The notes under the pieces: generated by a model
Databases searched by the model: none
What the model saw: only the letters and a program-made list of their open reading frames with translations
What the model was told of the DNA's origin: nothing
Translations under genes and position numbers: made by a program
NCBI GenBank assembly: GCA_027318585.1
Contig: DAHVOW010000006.1
Coordinates: forward strand, 10,737-74,736
Length of the DNA stretch: 64,000 bases
Origin: Methanobacteriaceae archaeon
Lineage (GTDB): Archaea > Methanobacteriota > Methanobacteria > Methanobacteriales > Methanobacteriaceae
Reading direction: 5' to 3'
Shown here: piece by piece, positions 7,474 to 15,771 of the stretch
Layout: the number at the start of each line of letters is the position of its first letter
Numbering within the stretch: the first letter of the stretch is position 1

Positions 7474-8676
7474 CTAATATAATCCACCATTTAAAAAATT
7501 GCCTATCTTATCCGAAGTAGATTGATGCAACCTTCTTATGACTGCCTTTCCATTTTTAACTTCCTCTACGGTAGCTATTACTCCTAAACTCCTCAGATAT
7601 CGCACGAAGTCGTCTGCTTCAGCTGGGCTGTCTATCTCTATTTCCAGGTCCTCAGCGGCCACTTTACCATCCGCGATCAAGCGTATGGTCTCCAGCATGG
7701 GGTAAAGAATGGATTCTCCTATCCTTTGAGCTCTTATTTGCATATCTGCACCCGATTCTCCCATCTCAAATGATTGGAATCCTTCTCTGATGACTCTACT
7801 AAAGAAAAATGGCTGTCCCAGGTCAAATGGATAGCTGAATGCGTATTCGAGTTCGGATGCATGTGCCTGGCTAGATGTGTACTTCAAGGGCGGAATTTGC
7901 ATGTCAGGATCCTTTATCACCACCCCCTCACGATCTTTTTCTCCCAGTTTTCGCACTATATCCAGTATTTCGCCGGCAGAGTTCCGGGTATCATAGATAC
8001 CAAAAAATCTAACCGGGGGAAGCCCATATTCTTCCAGAAGCTTTCTCCGCTTCAAGACTGGCAGGGGTATGTTGGTAAGTTTTTCACGGACATCGAAGAT
8101 TCTAAAATCCAGTTGACCAATTTCAGGATAGTATTGGGATACGTAAGGGTTATCAGTCCCCACCATTTCGCCACATATAACCAGTTGCGGGTGTTGGTTG
8201 AAGAAGTCTTCCATATCCATTAACTGGTTGGCCTTTTTGGTGGTGTAGGGACAGATATAGCCTCCCCGGGTGAAAGCATATATTCTATCATTTATTCTGG
8301 CTATCCTTACGTTATAGCCATTCATCTTTTCTTCCAGAGCAATTTTCTGACTAAAATGTTTTTCCAATGCCGGTCCCAGCATTAAAGTCCTTCTTATCTT
8401 TGGAAATCCCCTTATTATATCAACTTTTTGGCCCAAACAGACCATGGTTCCAGCTTCTATCTGACCAATACTTTTACGTATCTGGATAGCATCCAGACCA
8501 TATTCATTGTAAAATTTAATATTACCCCGTTCTAAAGATCCTTTAAGTTGTTCAGAACTTAGTTGAAGTATTTCTGGAAGTTCTAATTCAATAAAATCCT
8601 TTAAACTAACTTGGGAACCATGGGGATGTTCAAAAAAAAATTGTTCAGGGAATTTTTTCCCCCTTTCTGGCTGCAT
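7474..8676 (-). CDS. ATP-dependent RNA ligase, Rnl3 family
   Basis: The protein resembles the homodimeric RNA ligase characterised from Methanothermobacter (MthRnl, about 380 residues; 400 here). The nucleotidyl-transfer lysine is in the KxxG motif EEKMNG (Lys about 117). Further nucleotidyltransferase motifs are visible as FTRGG, VICGEMVG and EGVVIKD. A C-terminal helical dimerisation region follows. Such enzymes seal or circularise 5'-phosphate RNA, and the family can also leave adenylated ends; the natural substrate is unknown. It lies 27 bases downstream of the CBS-domain block on the same strand, so it could be the last gene of that transcript. Confidence 0.88.
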   Translation of the reverse strand: MQPERGKKFPEQFFFEHPHGSQVSLKDFIELELPEILQLSSEQLKGSLERGNIKFYNEYGLDAIQIRKSIGQIEAGTMVCLGQKVDIIRGFPKIRRTLMLGPALEKHFSQKIALEEKMNGYNVRIARINDRIYAFTRGGYICPYTTKKANQLMDMEDFFNQHPQLVICGEMVGTDNPYVSQYYPEIGQLDFRIFDVREKLTNIPLPVLKRRKLLEEYGLPPVRFFGIYDTRNSAGEILDIVRKLGEKDREGVVIKDPDMQIPPLKYTSSQAHASELEYAFSYPFDLGQPFFFSRVIREGFQSFEMGESGADMQIRAQRIGESILYPMLETIRLIADGKVAAEDLEIEIDSPAEADDFVRYLRSLGVIATVEEVKNGKAVIRRLHQSTSDKIGNFLNGGLY

Positions 8677-8703
8677 ATTTAACCACTAGGATCTAAAAGG
8701 GGA

Positions 8704-9522
8704 TTATTCCATCCCCTCCAGTTCGGCTATGAGTTGGAGGATGTTGGTCTTGGTAATGATCCCCTTCATCTCTTCATCCATTACCAGAAGTCCACTTAAT
8801 CCGTTTTTAAGCATCATAGATGCTGCTGAATCGATGGTGGCGTCTTTGTTTATGGTTTTAACGTTCTGGGTCATCACATCCTCCACCAGGAGGTTCCTAA
8901 TTCTAGATGACTTGTATTTATCCGGGACCACTTTACGGAAGGATATCATGGCCATGGCGATGTCCTTGGCAGTGAGTATTCCCTGGATCTCATCATCTTC
9001 AGTTACAATAACCCTTCCCAGGTCATCATCGATGATGATTCTACGGGCGTGGACTAATCTATCCTGGGGAGAAACAGTTACGATTTCCTTATTCATATAA
9101 TCTTCAACCCGGAGTTCGTTGAAGGGCCTTCCCTGGCAGGTATCCATGAAGTCCGATTTGGTGATCATACCGGTTAGTTCTCCATTTTTTACCACTGGAA
9201 GTCCGCCGATTCTATTTTCCAGCATCATATGGGCAGCTAATCCTAAACTCTTATCACTGTCCACGGTGACTGGAGTGGAAGTCATAATTGTGGAGATGTG
9301 GAAATGGGAAGGGGGTAAATTTCCGTATTTAGATGATCCCAGGTGTGAAGCGATGTCTTTTTCAGTAATTATTCCTACCAACTCTTTTTGATGATTATGG
9401 TTGGTGTTCACCACTGGTAGACGAGATACCTTGTGTTTCTTCATTGATTTGAGGGCGTCGTGAATGTTCTGGTCTTTATCAATCACTATCACTTTCTTGG
9501 ACATTATATTTTTTACATGCAT
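8704..9522 (-). CDS. Four-CBS-domain protein (array member 1)
   Basis: The 272-residue protein consists only of four CBS motifs in two Bateman pairs. Typical signatures are VKNIMSKKVIVIDKDQ at the start, GIITEKDIASHL near residue 50, GMITKSDFMD, GILTAKDIAMAM and the final GIITKTNIL. CBS pairs bind adenosine nucleotides or S-adenosylmethionine and act as sensors, but there is no attached enzyme or DNA-binding domain here. A GAGGGGA site precedes ATG 9522. It is the last CBS gene in the array, followed by RNA ligase. Confidence 0.9.
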   Translation of the reverse strand: MHVKNIMSKKVIVIDKDQNIHDALKSMKKHKVSRLPVVNTNHNHQKELVGIITEKDIASHLGSSKYGNLPPSHFHISTIMTSTPVTVDSDKSLGLAAHMMLENRIGGLPVVKNGELTGMITKSDFMDTCQGRPFNELRVEDYMNKEIVTVSPQDRLVHARRIIIDDDLGRVIVTEDDEIQGILTAKDIAMAMISFRKVVPDKYKSSRIRNLLVEDVMTQNVKTINKDATIDSAASMMLKNGLSGLLVMDEEMKGIITKTNILQLIAELEGME

Positions 9523-9544
9523 TTTGCATCCCCTCGTTCGATTA

Positions 9545-10387
9545 TTACTGGATTCCCCGGATCAAATCGGTTTTGGTGATGATCCCCACCAGTTCCTCAT
9601 CATCCACCACTGGTAATCCGCTGATTTTATTTTCCATCATCATTTCAGCTGCTCGAGAAGCATCTTCATCGTGCGGAATCATTACCAGGTGGTTGCTCAT
9701 AATATCACTAGCTGTGAGCATGGATACTTCCCGCACATTCTTTTTATCCATTCCTTCGGTTTTCCGGAGGAAATATATTTTTTCCACACTTACCCCGGTT
9801 TCAGGATCTTCTACGTTGGCAAAGGAAATGTTAGCCGGGGTGATTATACCCACCGGCAGGCTGTCCCTCATCACGACAACTTTACCGATGAATTTCTCTG
9901 CCATAATGTTTATGACGTGACCAATACTGTGATTTTCACTTACCGTGACGACGTCACTGGTCATTAAATCTGATACTTTCCATCGGCCGCCTAATTTTTC
10001 ACTGTAAAACTTCATGATGTCGGTTTTAGTTACAATTCCGGCCAGACCTTCTTCATCAACTACGGGGATAGAACTGATGTTATTTTTTATCATTAATTCC
10101 ACTGCATCTTTTATTCCTTTATTAGGGCTGATTGTAACTGGATTGGAGGTCATCACCCTCCGGATGGATATCTTGTCTATGGGTCTCCGTCTCCAGGCTG
10201 GGCTTTTACCACCCATTTTACGAGTCAGATCCTTTTCAGTGACCATGCCCACCGGGATGTCCTGGTTGTCCAGTACTACTACCCGGCTGAAACCATGTTT
10301 TAACATCAGATTACGGGCGTGGCTGACCTGCTCATTATCCTGCATTACGATGACTTCCTCGTTCATAACATCCTTAATTTTTATCAT
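9545..10387 (-). CDS. Four-CBS-domain protein (array member 2)
   Basis: The 280-residue protein has four CBS motifs, opening with IKDVMNEEVIVMQDNEQ and ending GIITKTDLIRGIQ. Internal signatures are GMVTEKDLTRKMGGK, GIVTKTDIMKF and the partly degenerate GIITPANISFA in the third motif. It is separated by 22 bases from the next gene and has an AGGGG ribosome site. It probably arose by duplication of its neighbours. The ligand cannot be predicted from sequence. Confidence 0.9.
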   Translation of the reverse strand: MIKIKDVMNEEVIVMQDNEQVSHARNLMLKHGFSRVVVLDNQDIPVGMVTEKDLTRKMGGKSPAWRRRPIDKISIRRVMTSNPVTISPNKGIKDAVELMIKNNISSIPVVDEEGLAGIVTKTDIMKFYSEKLGGRWKVSDLMTSDVVTVSENHSIGHVINIMAEKFIGKVVVMRDSLPVGIITPANISFANVEDPETGVSVEKIYFLRKTEGMDKKNVREVSMLTASDIMSNHLVMIPHDEDASRAAEMMMENKISGLPVVDDEELVGIITKTDLIRGIQ

Positions 10388-10425
10388 ACGATATCATCCC
10401 CTAAACTCCATGGGATTTAAATTTG

Positions 10426-11367
10426 TTAACCTTTAATGGCGTTTAATACATCTCTTTCAGTAATTATGCCCTGTATTATATCATTTTTAATTACAGGAAG
10501 GCCACCAATTCCTTTTTCATCCATTAATTCACAAGTGTCGCCCAATCTAGTCATGGGTTCTACTGAAATAACCTTTTCTTCCATGATCTCAGTTATGGTG
10601 GTGTTTAAGATGTCCTCGGCACTGTTGGTGACCATTCGATCGAAGGCCTGATTTTTTCCTAGAAATTCCAGTACATCGGTGGCAGTGATTATGCCCACCA
10701 GTTTTTCATCCTCAGGGTGGGGTGTTTTTCTTTCTTCTCCCACCACCGGTATCCTGCGGAGCCGGTTACGTACCATTATCTTGGAAGCTCCTTCGATTCT
10801 TGTTCCAGGCGAGGTAGTAATGACTTTCCGAGTCATGAAGTCCTCCACCAGTTCATCAGTTAACACTCCCGCTAGGAGCATCACAAAATCTCTCTCAGAT
10901 ACAATACCACTAACTTTATAATCCGAATCAACTATGGGTAAGGCCCCTATGCCTTTACCAATCATTTTGGTTACAGCCTCGGTAATGGAGCTTTTAGTAG
11001 ACAGTACCTCCACTTTTCGGGTCATTATTTCCTTCACTGACTCATTAACAGCAGCGGGGAAATTATCCTGGTACTTTTCTTCCAGAATCTTGTATTTGTC
11101 TCCCCCTCCCAGAAAGTCCAGGATATCCATGGAAGTTACAATCCCCAGCAACTTTTCAGTGCCAGGATCAGTTATAGGAAGCCTTCTGAACTTGTTTTTC
11201 ACCATTATTTCAGCTGCTTCCTTGATGGTGGCAGTTTGAGGTGCAGTAACCACATTTGTTTTGGCTATGCTCATCACGTCTCCATCATGCTCTGAGGCAC
11301 GGGTTTTAAATTCCACTGGACCACGGTCCATAGATTTCACCAGGTTTATGGTTTGTTTTTTCCTCAT
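10426..11367 (-). CDS. Four-CBS-domain protein (array member 3)
   Basis: The 313-residue protein has an extra N-terminal segment of about 25 residues (KKQTINLVKSMDRGPVEF) before the first CBS motif. Four CBS motifs follow, ending in GIITERDVLNAIKG. Signatures include GIVTSMDILDFLGGG, GIVSERDFVMLL and GIITATDVLEFLG. It has a GAGGTG ribosome site before ATG 11367. The 91-base gap on its upstream side is the largest within the array and may hold an internal promoter. Confidence 0.9.
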   Translation of the reverse strand: MRKKQTINLVKSMDRGPVEFKTRASEHDGDVMSIAKTNVVTAPQTATIKEAAEIMVKNKFRRLPITDPGTEKLLGIVTSMDILDFLGGGDKYKILEEKYQDNFPAAVNESVKEIMTRKVEVLSTKSSITEAVTKMIGKGIGALPIVDSDYKVSGIVSERDFVMLLAGVLTDELVEDFMTRKVITTSPGTRIEGASKIMVRNRLRRIPVVGEERKTPHPEDEKLVGIITATDVLEFLGKNQAFDRMVTNSAEDILNTTITEIMEEKVISVEPMTRLGDTCELMDEKGIGGLPVIKNDIIQGIITERDVLNAIKG

Positions 11368-11458
11368 CTATACACCTCTCGTGATTCATTAATCTTAATT
11401 ACACTAAAAACTCTCAAAAACAATTTTAAACCCAAATTTAAAGATGTTAATTGGGTGT

Positions 11459-12274
11459 TCATCCTATATATGACCATAGAATATCTTCCCTTGAAACTAT
11501 GCCAATCAAATCTGATTCTTTAGCTCTTTGGGGTTCTTTTTTGATATATATCGGATTTTCTACAACGGGCAAGCGCCCTACATTGAACTCCAACATTATC
11601 TGTGCGGTTTTGCTAGTTGGAGTTTGGGGGGTGACTACCAGGGGAGGGGTTTTCATGACCTTCTCCACCATGGCCGAACGCCTAATATCTCCTGACTCAC
11701 GATTAATCCGGATGTTCCCCGAGTCAATAATATCCTTTCGGGTGATAATTCCCACTAACTTATTTTTTTTCATTACCGGGAGGCCAGAAAAACCGGCGTC
11801 ATCCATACGATTCCATACGTGAGAAATGAGATCATGCTGGTCGCAAGTGACCACTTCTGGAGTAAATAATTCCCCAATGGTTTCTTTTACAGGATCAGCT
11901 CCCTTGGAAAGAAAATTTTCGAGAATATCAGCCACGGTGATTATGCCCACCAAGTTCATATCATCGGCCGATTCCACCACTGGTGCATATATCTGACCTG
12001 CGTCCAGTAAGTTCCGGGCCAGGTCTCTGATCTCTTTATCCGGAGTGGCAATAACTTTGGGATGTTCCATTATACCGCGAGCATCTATGTTAGATTTAGT
12101 TGATGAAATATTCAACATGTCACCGCGGGTAATGACACCTTCCAGACGATTATCATGTACTACTGGTATGGATCTGAAGCCCTCTTCCCTAAAAATCGAT
12201 CTAACATGAGTAGCATGGGTTTCTATTGATACAGATACTGGATCAGGAGTCATTACATGACCAACAGTGGGCAA
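11459..12274 (-). CDS. Four-CBS-domain protein (array member 4), TTG start
   Basis: The protein has four CBS motifs (GHVMTPDPVSVSIETH at the start, GVITRGDML, GIITVADILENFL, GIITRKDII and GIVSREDILW). The open frame extends upstream into the neighbouring gene, but a TTG at 12274 lies one base after the stop of array member 5 and follows the purine run GAGGGGGAG. I take it as the start, giving 271 residues and tight translational coupling. The first ATG in the family-like region (12253) would cut into CBS motif 1. Confidence 0.87.
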   Translation of the reverse strand: MPTVGHVMTPDPVSVSIETHATHVRSIFREEGFRSIPVVHDNRLEGVITRGDMLNISSTKSNIDARGIMEHPKVIATPDKEIRDLARNLLDAGQIYAPVVESADDMNLVGIITVADILENFLSKGADPVKETIGELFTPEVVTCDQHDLISHVWNRMDDAGFSGLPVMKKNKLVGIITRKDIIDSGNIRINRESGDIRRSAMVEKVMKTPPLVVTPQTPTSKTAQIMLEFNVGRLPVVENPIYIKKEPQRAKESDLIGIVSREDILWSYIG

Positions 12275-12275
12275 A

Positions 12276-12836
12276 TTACTCCCCCTCAAGATCTTCCTTG
12301 CACTCTTCACAGACAAACTTTCCGTCAACTTCATCCAGGTACTCGATGTAGTTACCACACACTTCACAAGCTCCAGGAACCGTTTCAGAATTGTTGGAAT
12401 AATCCAGAGAATTCTCCATCCTGGCGTTCTCTACCAATATCTCTGTAAGCTCTGGTGAAACCATAACCACATCCGTAGTAGTGAGGATTCCAACTAAAAC
12501 ACCATTATTAACAACAGGAAGTCTTCTGATATTATTTCTCGCCATCAATCTGGCAGCTTCGTTCAGTTCACTTCCAGGATGAGTTACTATGAGACTTTGA
12601 GTCATAAGATCGCCGACCGGTATTTGACTAGCCTTCAAATCCTGGGATACTACCTTGGCGATAATGTCACTTTCTGTTATCAATCCCTCGGGTTTGGCAT
12701 TGCTTTTAATAACAAGGCTTCCAATATCCATCTCGGTCATTATTTTGGCTGCTTCGGCAACACTGGTCTGGGGTTCTACGGTTATAACTCTTGATGTCAT
12801 TGCGTCGTGTACGGTGACCTTGGTATCCATTTCCAT
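12276..12836 (-). CDS. Two-CBS-domain protein with C-terminal zinc ribbon (array member 5)
   Basis: The 186-residue protein has two CBS motifs (VHDAMTSRVITVEPQT, GLITESDIIAKV; then GDLMTQSLIVTHPG and GILTTTDVV), forming one Bateman pair. A C-terminal zinc ribbon follows with CEVCG and CEECK about 19 residues apart. The ribbon distinguishes it from the other four and could bind a protein or nucleic acid. It starts 11 bases after queE ends and is coupled to array member 4 downstream, so it links the queE/queD block to the CBS array. Confidence 0.9.
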   Translation of the reverse strand: MEMDTKVTVHDAMTSRVITVEPQTSVAEAAKIMTEMDIGSLVIKSNAKPEGLITESDIIAKVVSQDLKASQIPVGDLMTQSLIVTHPGSELNEAARLMARNNIRRLPVVNNGVLVGILTTTDVVMVSPELTEILVENARMENSLDYSNNSETVPGACEVCGNYIEYLDEVDGKFVCEECKEDLEGE

Positions 12837-12847
12837 TTAAAAACCTC

Positions 12848-13549
12848 CTATCTCAGGTTCAGAAGTTTGTGTACCTGAGGTATGGTCAATACATCCAGAT
12901 GTTTACCAGTTTCTTCAGAGATCCTCAATAATTTACTCTGGCAATACGCCCAATCTTCAAGTGGACTGGAAGGTTGAAGCACCATAAGGAGATTAGAAGA
13001 TTTTCGAACCCCATACTTAACCTTGGAGGTTATCCAACCAATCTCATCCTCTGAAGTGCCGGGCTGTACCACCACTTTACAGTAAGTATTTATCCCCTCT
13101 TCTATTAATAGGTTTATGGATTCTAGTTCCCGGTGGAAGAGCTCTTCCCAATCAGAAGCTGCTTCATGTCCAGGTAATTTAATATCCACCGAGGCATAGG
13201 TTAAATAATCCACTATCTTCTCGAGTTCATCCGGTAAAGACCCGTTTGTCTCCAGTAAGCACTTTAAACCGTACTCTTTCAAAAAATTTTTAATAAAATC
13301 AGCGTTTAGTAGTGGTTCTCCGCCAGTTAAAGAAAAAGAATGTAAATCAGGTGTTTTCAAACTATCGATCTTCTGGTAAAGTTCCGTGGAAGATAATTCA
13401 TATCCAGCGTTTATATCCCTACTTTGAGGCGTGTCACAGTAATTGCAGTTTAAATTGCAGCCGGCAAATCTTATGAATATCTGTCGTCTTCCTAAAAGGG
13501 TTCCTTCACCCTGTATGCTGGAGAAAACTTCACATATGCGGGTTTTAAA
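12848..13549 (-). CDS. queE: 7-carboxy-7-deazaguanine synthase, radical SAM; start codon not standard
   Basis: QueE rearranges carboxytetrahydropterin to 7-carboxy-7-deazaguanine, the precursor of preQ0 and archaeosine. The radical-SAM cysteines are in GCNLNCNYCDT (about residues 31, 35 and 38), preceded by VFSSIQGEG and RRQIFIRFAG as in the family, and followed by TGGEPL. No ATG, GTG or TTG occurs in frame upstream of this region after the stop at 13550-13552. The first standard start, TTG 13360, would remove the iron-sulfur site. By alignment the start should be at TTT 13549, or possibly ATA 13537. This suggests a mutated start, an unusual start codon or a sequence error. Confidence 0.85.
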   Translation of the reverse strand, partial: FKTRICEVFSSIQGEGTLLGRRQIFIRFAGCNLNCNYCDTPQSRDINAGYELSSTELYQKIDSLKTPDLHSFSLTGGEPLLNADFIKNFLKEYGLKCLLETNGSLPDELEKIVDYLTYASVDIKLPGHEAASDWEELFHRELESINLLIEEGINTYCKVVVQPGTSEDEIGWITSKVKYGVRKSSNLLMVLQPSSPLEDWAYCQSKLLRISEETGKHLDVLTIPQVHKLLNLR

Positions 13550-13568
13550 TTAAATCCCCCCAGTCTTT

Positions 13569-14048
13569 TTAAGGTTTGAAGGTGTAGTAGGCTCCCTGTC
13601 CAATTCCTTCGTTAACACAAATCTCCACACTTTCTATATTGGAGCCTAATTTTTCCAGGTCCTGATAGACGTGCTCGGCAAAAAAACGCGACAATTCCTC
13701 AGCAGAGGTAGAGGTTATAGGGAGTAAATAGCAGTCTTCTTTGGGAAGAACATAGTTTTTAGGACCTATGGAAAATTCCAGTGGCCCTTTCATGTTTTTA
13801 AATATGATCTGCTCACTTTCAGCTGGCAAAAGGACTTTGTGGTCCAGCTTCTTACACAATTTTCTTACCATGGATTTCACTATTTTGAAATCGACTACAA
13901 ATCCAAACTGTCCACTGCGCTCCCCCTCCACCACCACATCCACGTGGTAAGAATGGCCGTGGATGCCTCCACAGAACTCATGGCCTGGTATCATGTGTGC
14001 TGATGCGAATCGTAAATTGGCGTGTATGCCGTTGATAACAATCTTCAT
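13569..14048 (-). CDS. queD: 6-carboxytetrahydropterin synthase
   Basis: QueD is a PTPS-fold enzyme that makes 6-carboxytetrahydropterin from dihydroneopterin triphosphate, one step before QueE. Zinc-binding histidines are His18, His30 and His32, the last two in GIHGHSYH, and Cys26 in HEFCGG fits the catalytic cysteine. The glutamate near the C-terminus is in CVNEGIGQGAYY. It has 159 residues, usual for the family. ATG 14048 follows GGGTGA. It is 19 bases upstream of queE and 9 bases downstream of the DUF366 gene, so all three look co-transcribed. Confidence 0.93.
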   Translation of the reverse strand: MKIVINGIHANLRFASAHMIPGHEFCGGIHGHSYHVDVVVEGERSGQFGFVVDFKIVKSMVRKLCKKLDHKVLLPAESEQIIFKNMKGPLEFSIGPKNYVLPKEDCYLLPITSTSAEELSRFFAEHVYQDLEKLGSNIESVEICVNEGIGQGAYYTFKP

Positions 14049-14057
14049 TAAATCACC

Positions 14058-14630
14058 CTAAAACACTCTGGTCTTGAATATATCCTCTTCAATCGAATTT
14101 AACTCCATTTTGTAAGATTTAAATATTTTTTCAGCAATCTGTAGTGCTGTTTTCTTATCCAACCCCTTAATCCAGTCCCTGAGGCAAGCGGTGTTAACTT
14201 CGTCTGGGGTTCCAGCAGTGGTGAGGTTAATGCCAAAGTGGATCTTCATACTGCTGGCAGAACAGGTAGCAATGGATACTGAAAGCTTACCCTGGCCCAA
14301 AAAAAGATCATCTCCATTTCTTTGAATATCAAGACCCATCTCTTCCAGAATATCCTTAATAATCGTCACCAAAAGCCTTTGACGGTGATAACACAATCTC
14401 AAATCTGCTGGTTGACAATCGAAATGTTCCACCATCAAATGTAACATTTCATCAGATTTTATATCCAAACCCACATCTTCATAATCGATGATCTCATCCT
14501 TCTCCAGGTTCATGGGGCCAACCCATGAAATTAAGCTGGAACCTTTGATATTAAAGTTCTTCAATGCCCACATGGGCTCAATTTGACTCCCATCATAAAG
14601 TATAGGGTCCTTTAATTTCTTGAATTTCAT
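14058..14630 (-). CDS. DUF366 family protein
   Basis: The 190-residue protein matches the DUF366 pattern as I recall it: LYDGSQIEPMWALKNFNIKGSSLISWVGPM near the N-terminus (split here across a continuous region), IDYEDVGLDIKSDEMLHLMVEHF, and a C-terminal FGINLTTAGTPDE segment. The function of DUF366 is not established. Its place directly before queD and queE suggests a part in the preQ0/archaeosine or pterin pathway, which is inference from position. It diverges from the nucleotidyltransferase at 14712. Confidence 0.8.
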   Translation of the reverse strand: MKFKKLKDPILYDGSQIEPMWALKNFNIKGSSLISWVGPMNLEKDEIIDYEDVGLDIKSDEMLHLMVEHFDCQPADLRLCYHRQRLLVTIIKDILEEMGLDIQRNGDDLFLGQGKLSVSIATCSASSMKIHFGINLTTAGTPDEVNTACLRDWIKGLDKKTALQIAEKIFKSYKMELNSIEEDIFKTRVF

Positions 14631-14711
14631 AAATTCACACTTATTTATCGCTTAGGTAGTTACTCTCATGACTATTATATTTAATAATGTTGCCAATCAC
14701 TAAATTTATTC

Positions 14712-15749
14712 ATGAGAGCCAGACCCAGAGACTTTATCTACACCCGGGATGATCTCTTCCTGGCCACCACCACCTATTTGCACCCTGATGACAGGATACT
14801 GGCCTTTTTAAGGTATATTCCTAAAGAGGATGGTGAAAGGTCACGTAACAAATCCCGATACACAAAAGTAGACTCAAAACAGGCTTACGAATACCTGAAT
14901 GATTTTTTCCCCAACTATATTTTTGACTGCGATGTGACTCAGGTACAAATGATGGGAGTGCCTAAAGACCGGGTTAAAAATATGCTTAAACCAGAAGAAC
15001 GGCTGAAAGAGATCATACAATGGTCCCTAGAAGGTGTTTTAGAGGACCAGCTCCTCCAAAAAGTGGTTATGGTAGCGGAAATATTTCAGGATGAAGCCGG
15101 CATTTCTGCATCCCATCTGGGCATATCCGGGTCCATATTACCCGGTCTGCATGATACTACCGTTTCAGACATTGATTTTGTTATATATGGTCTTAAAAAT
15201 CATAGAAAAGCTATGGAAACGTTTTCAGATATTAAACATGACAATGATAGTCCATTAAATGCTATTGGAGATGACTACTGGCTAAAATTGTACGAAAAAC
15301 GTATCAAAGATTCTTCACTCAGCTACCAGGAGTTCCAGTGGTATGAAAACCGTAAAAATAATCGGGGAGTTATTTCTGGAACCCTGTTCGATATCCTGGC
15401 CACCAGAGACTGGTCAGAAATAGAAGGAACCTACGGTGACAAACTATACGAACCCTTAGGATATGCAGAAATAGAATGTACCGTGAAAAACGCCATAGCA
15501 TCCTTTGACAACCCAGCAGTCTACGAAGTGGAGGATGTGAAAATATTAAATGGTCCCATAAAGTCCATAACCCAAGTTGCTTCCTACACCCACACCTATG
15601 CTGGTCAGGCCGTGGAAGGGGAAAGAATTCTGGTTAAAGGTAAATTAGAAAAGGTCACTGGTAAAAAAACCATCCATCGTTTGAAAGTGGGGACCACCCG
15701 GGAATCGGTGGGGGAATATATAAAGTTGAAAAATTTGAAGATTTCATAA
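14712..15749 (+). CDS. Predicted nucleotidyltransferase (COG1665-like)
   Basis: The 345-residue protein has a polymerase-beta-type nucleotidyltransferase core at about residues 133-160: GISGSILPGL followed by SDIDFVIYG, supplying the GS and DxD metal-binding elements. The N-terminal part (MRARPRDFIYTRDDLFLATT) and the C-terminal region (about 280-345, possibly a small beta barrel ending in RESVGEYIKLKNLKI) are typical of an archaeal family without a known substrate. No ribosome site precedes the ATG, and the message may be leaderless. Confidence 0.8.
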   Translation: MRARPRDFIYTRDDLFLATTTYLHPDDRILAFLRYIPKEDGERSRNKSRYTKVDSKQAYEYLNDFFPNYIFDCDVTQVQMMGVPKDRVKNMLKPEERLKEIIQWSLEGVLEDQLLQKVVMVAEIFQDEAGISASHLGISGSILPGLHDTTVSDIDFVIYGLKNHRKAMETFSDIKHDNDSPLNAIGDDYWLKLYEKRIKDSSLSYQEFQWYENRKNNRGVISGTLFDILATRDWSEIEGTYGDKLYEPLGYAEIECTVKNAIASFDNPAVYEVEDVKILNGPIKSITQVASYTHTYAGQAVEGERILVKGKLEKVTGKKTIHRLKVGTTRESVGEYIKLKNLKIS

Positions 15750-15771
15750 ATGTAGAAAATGGAATAATGAG

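Noticed and set aside
8704..12836. The five CBS proteins as IMP dehydrogenases
   Set aside because: Older annotations use that name, but no catalytic barrel or active-site cysteine loop is present.
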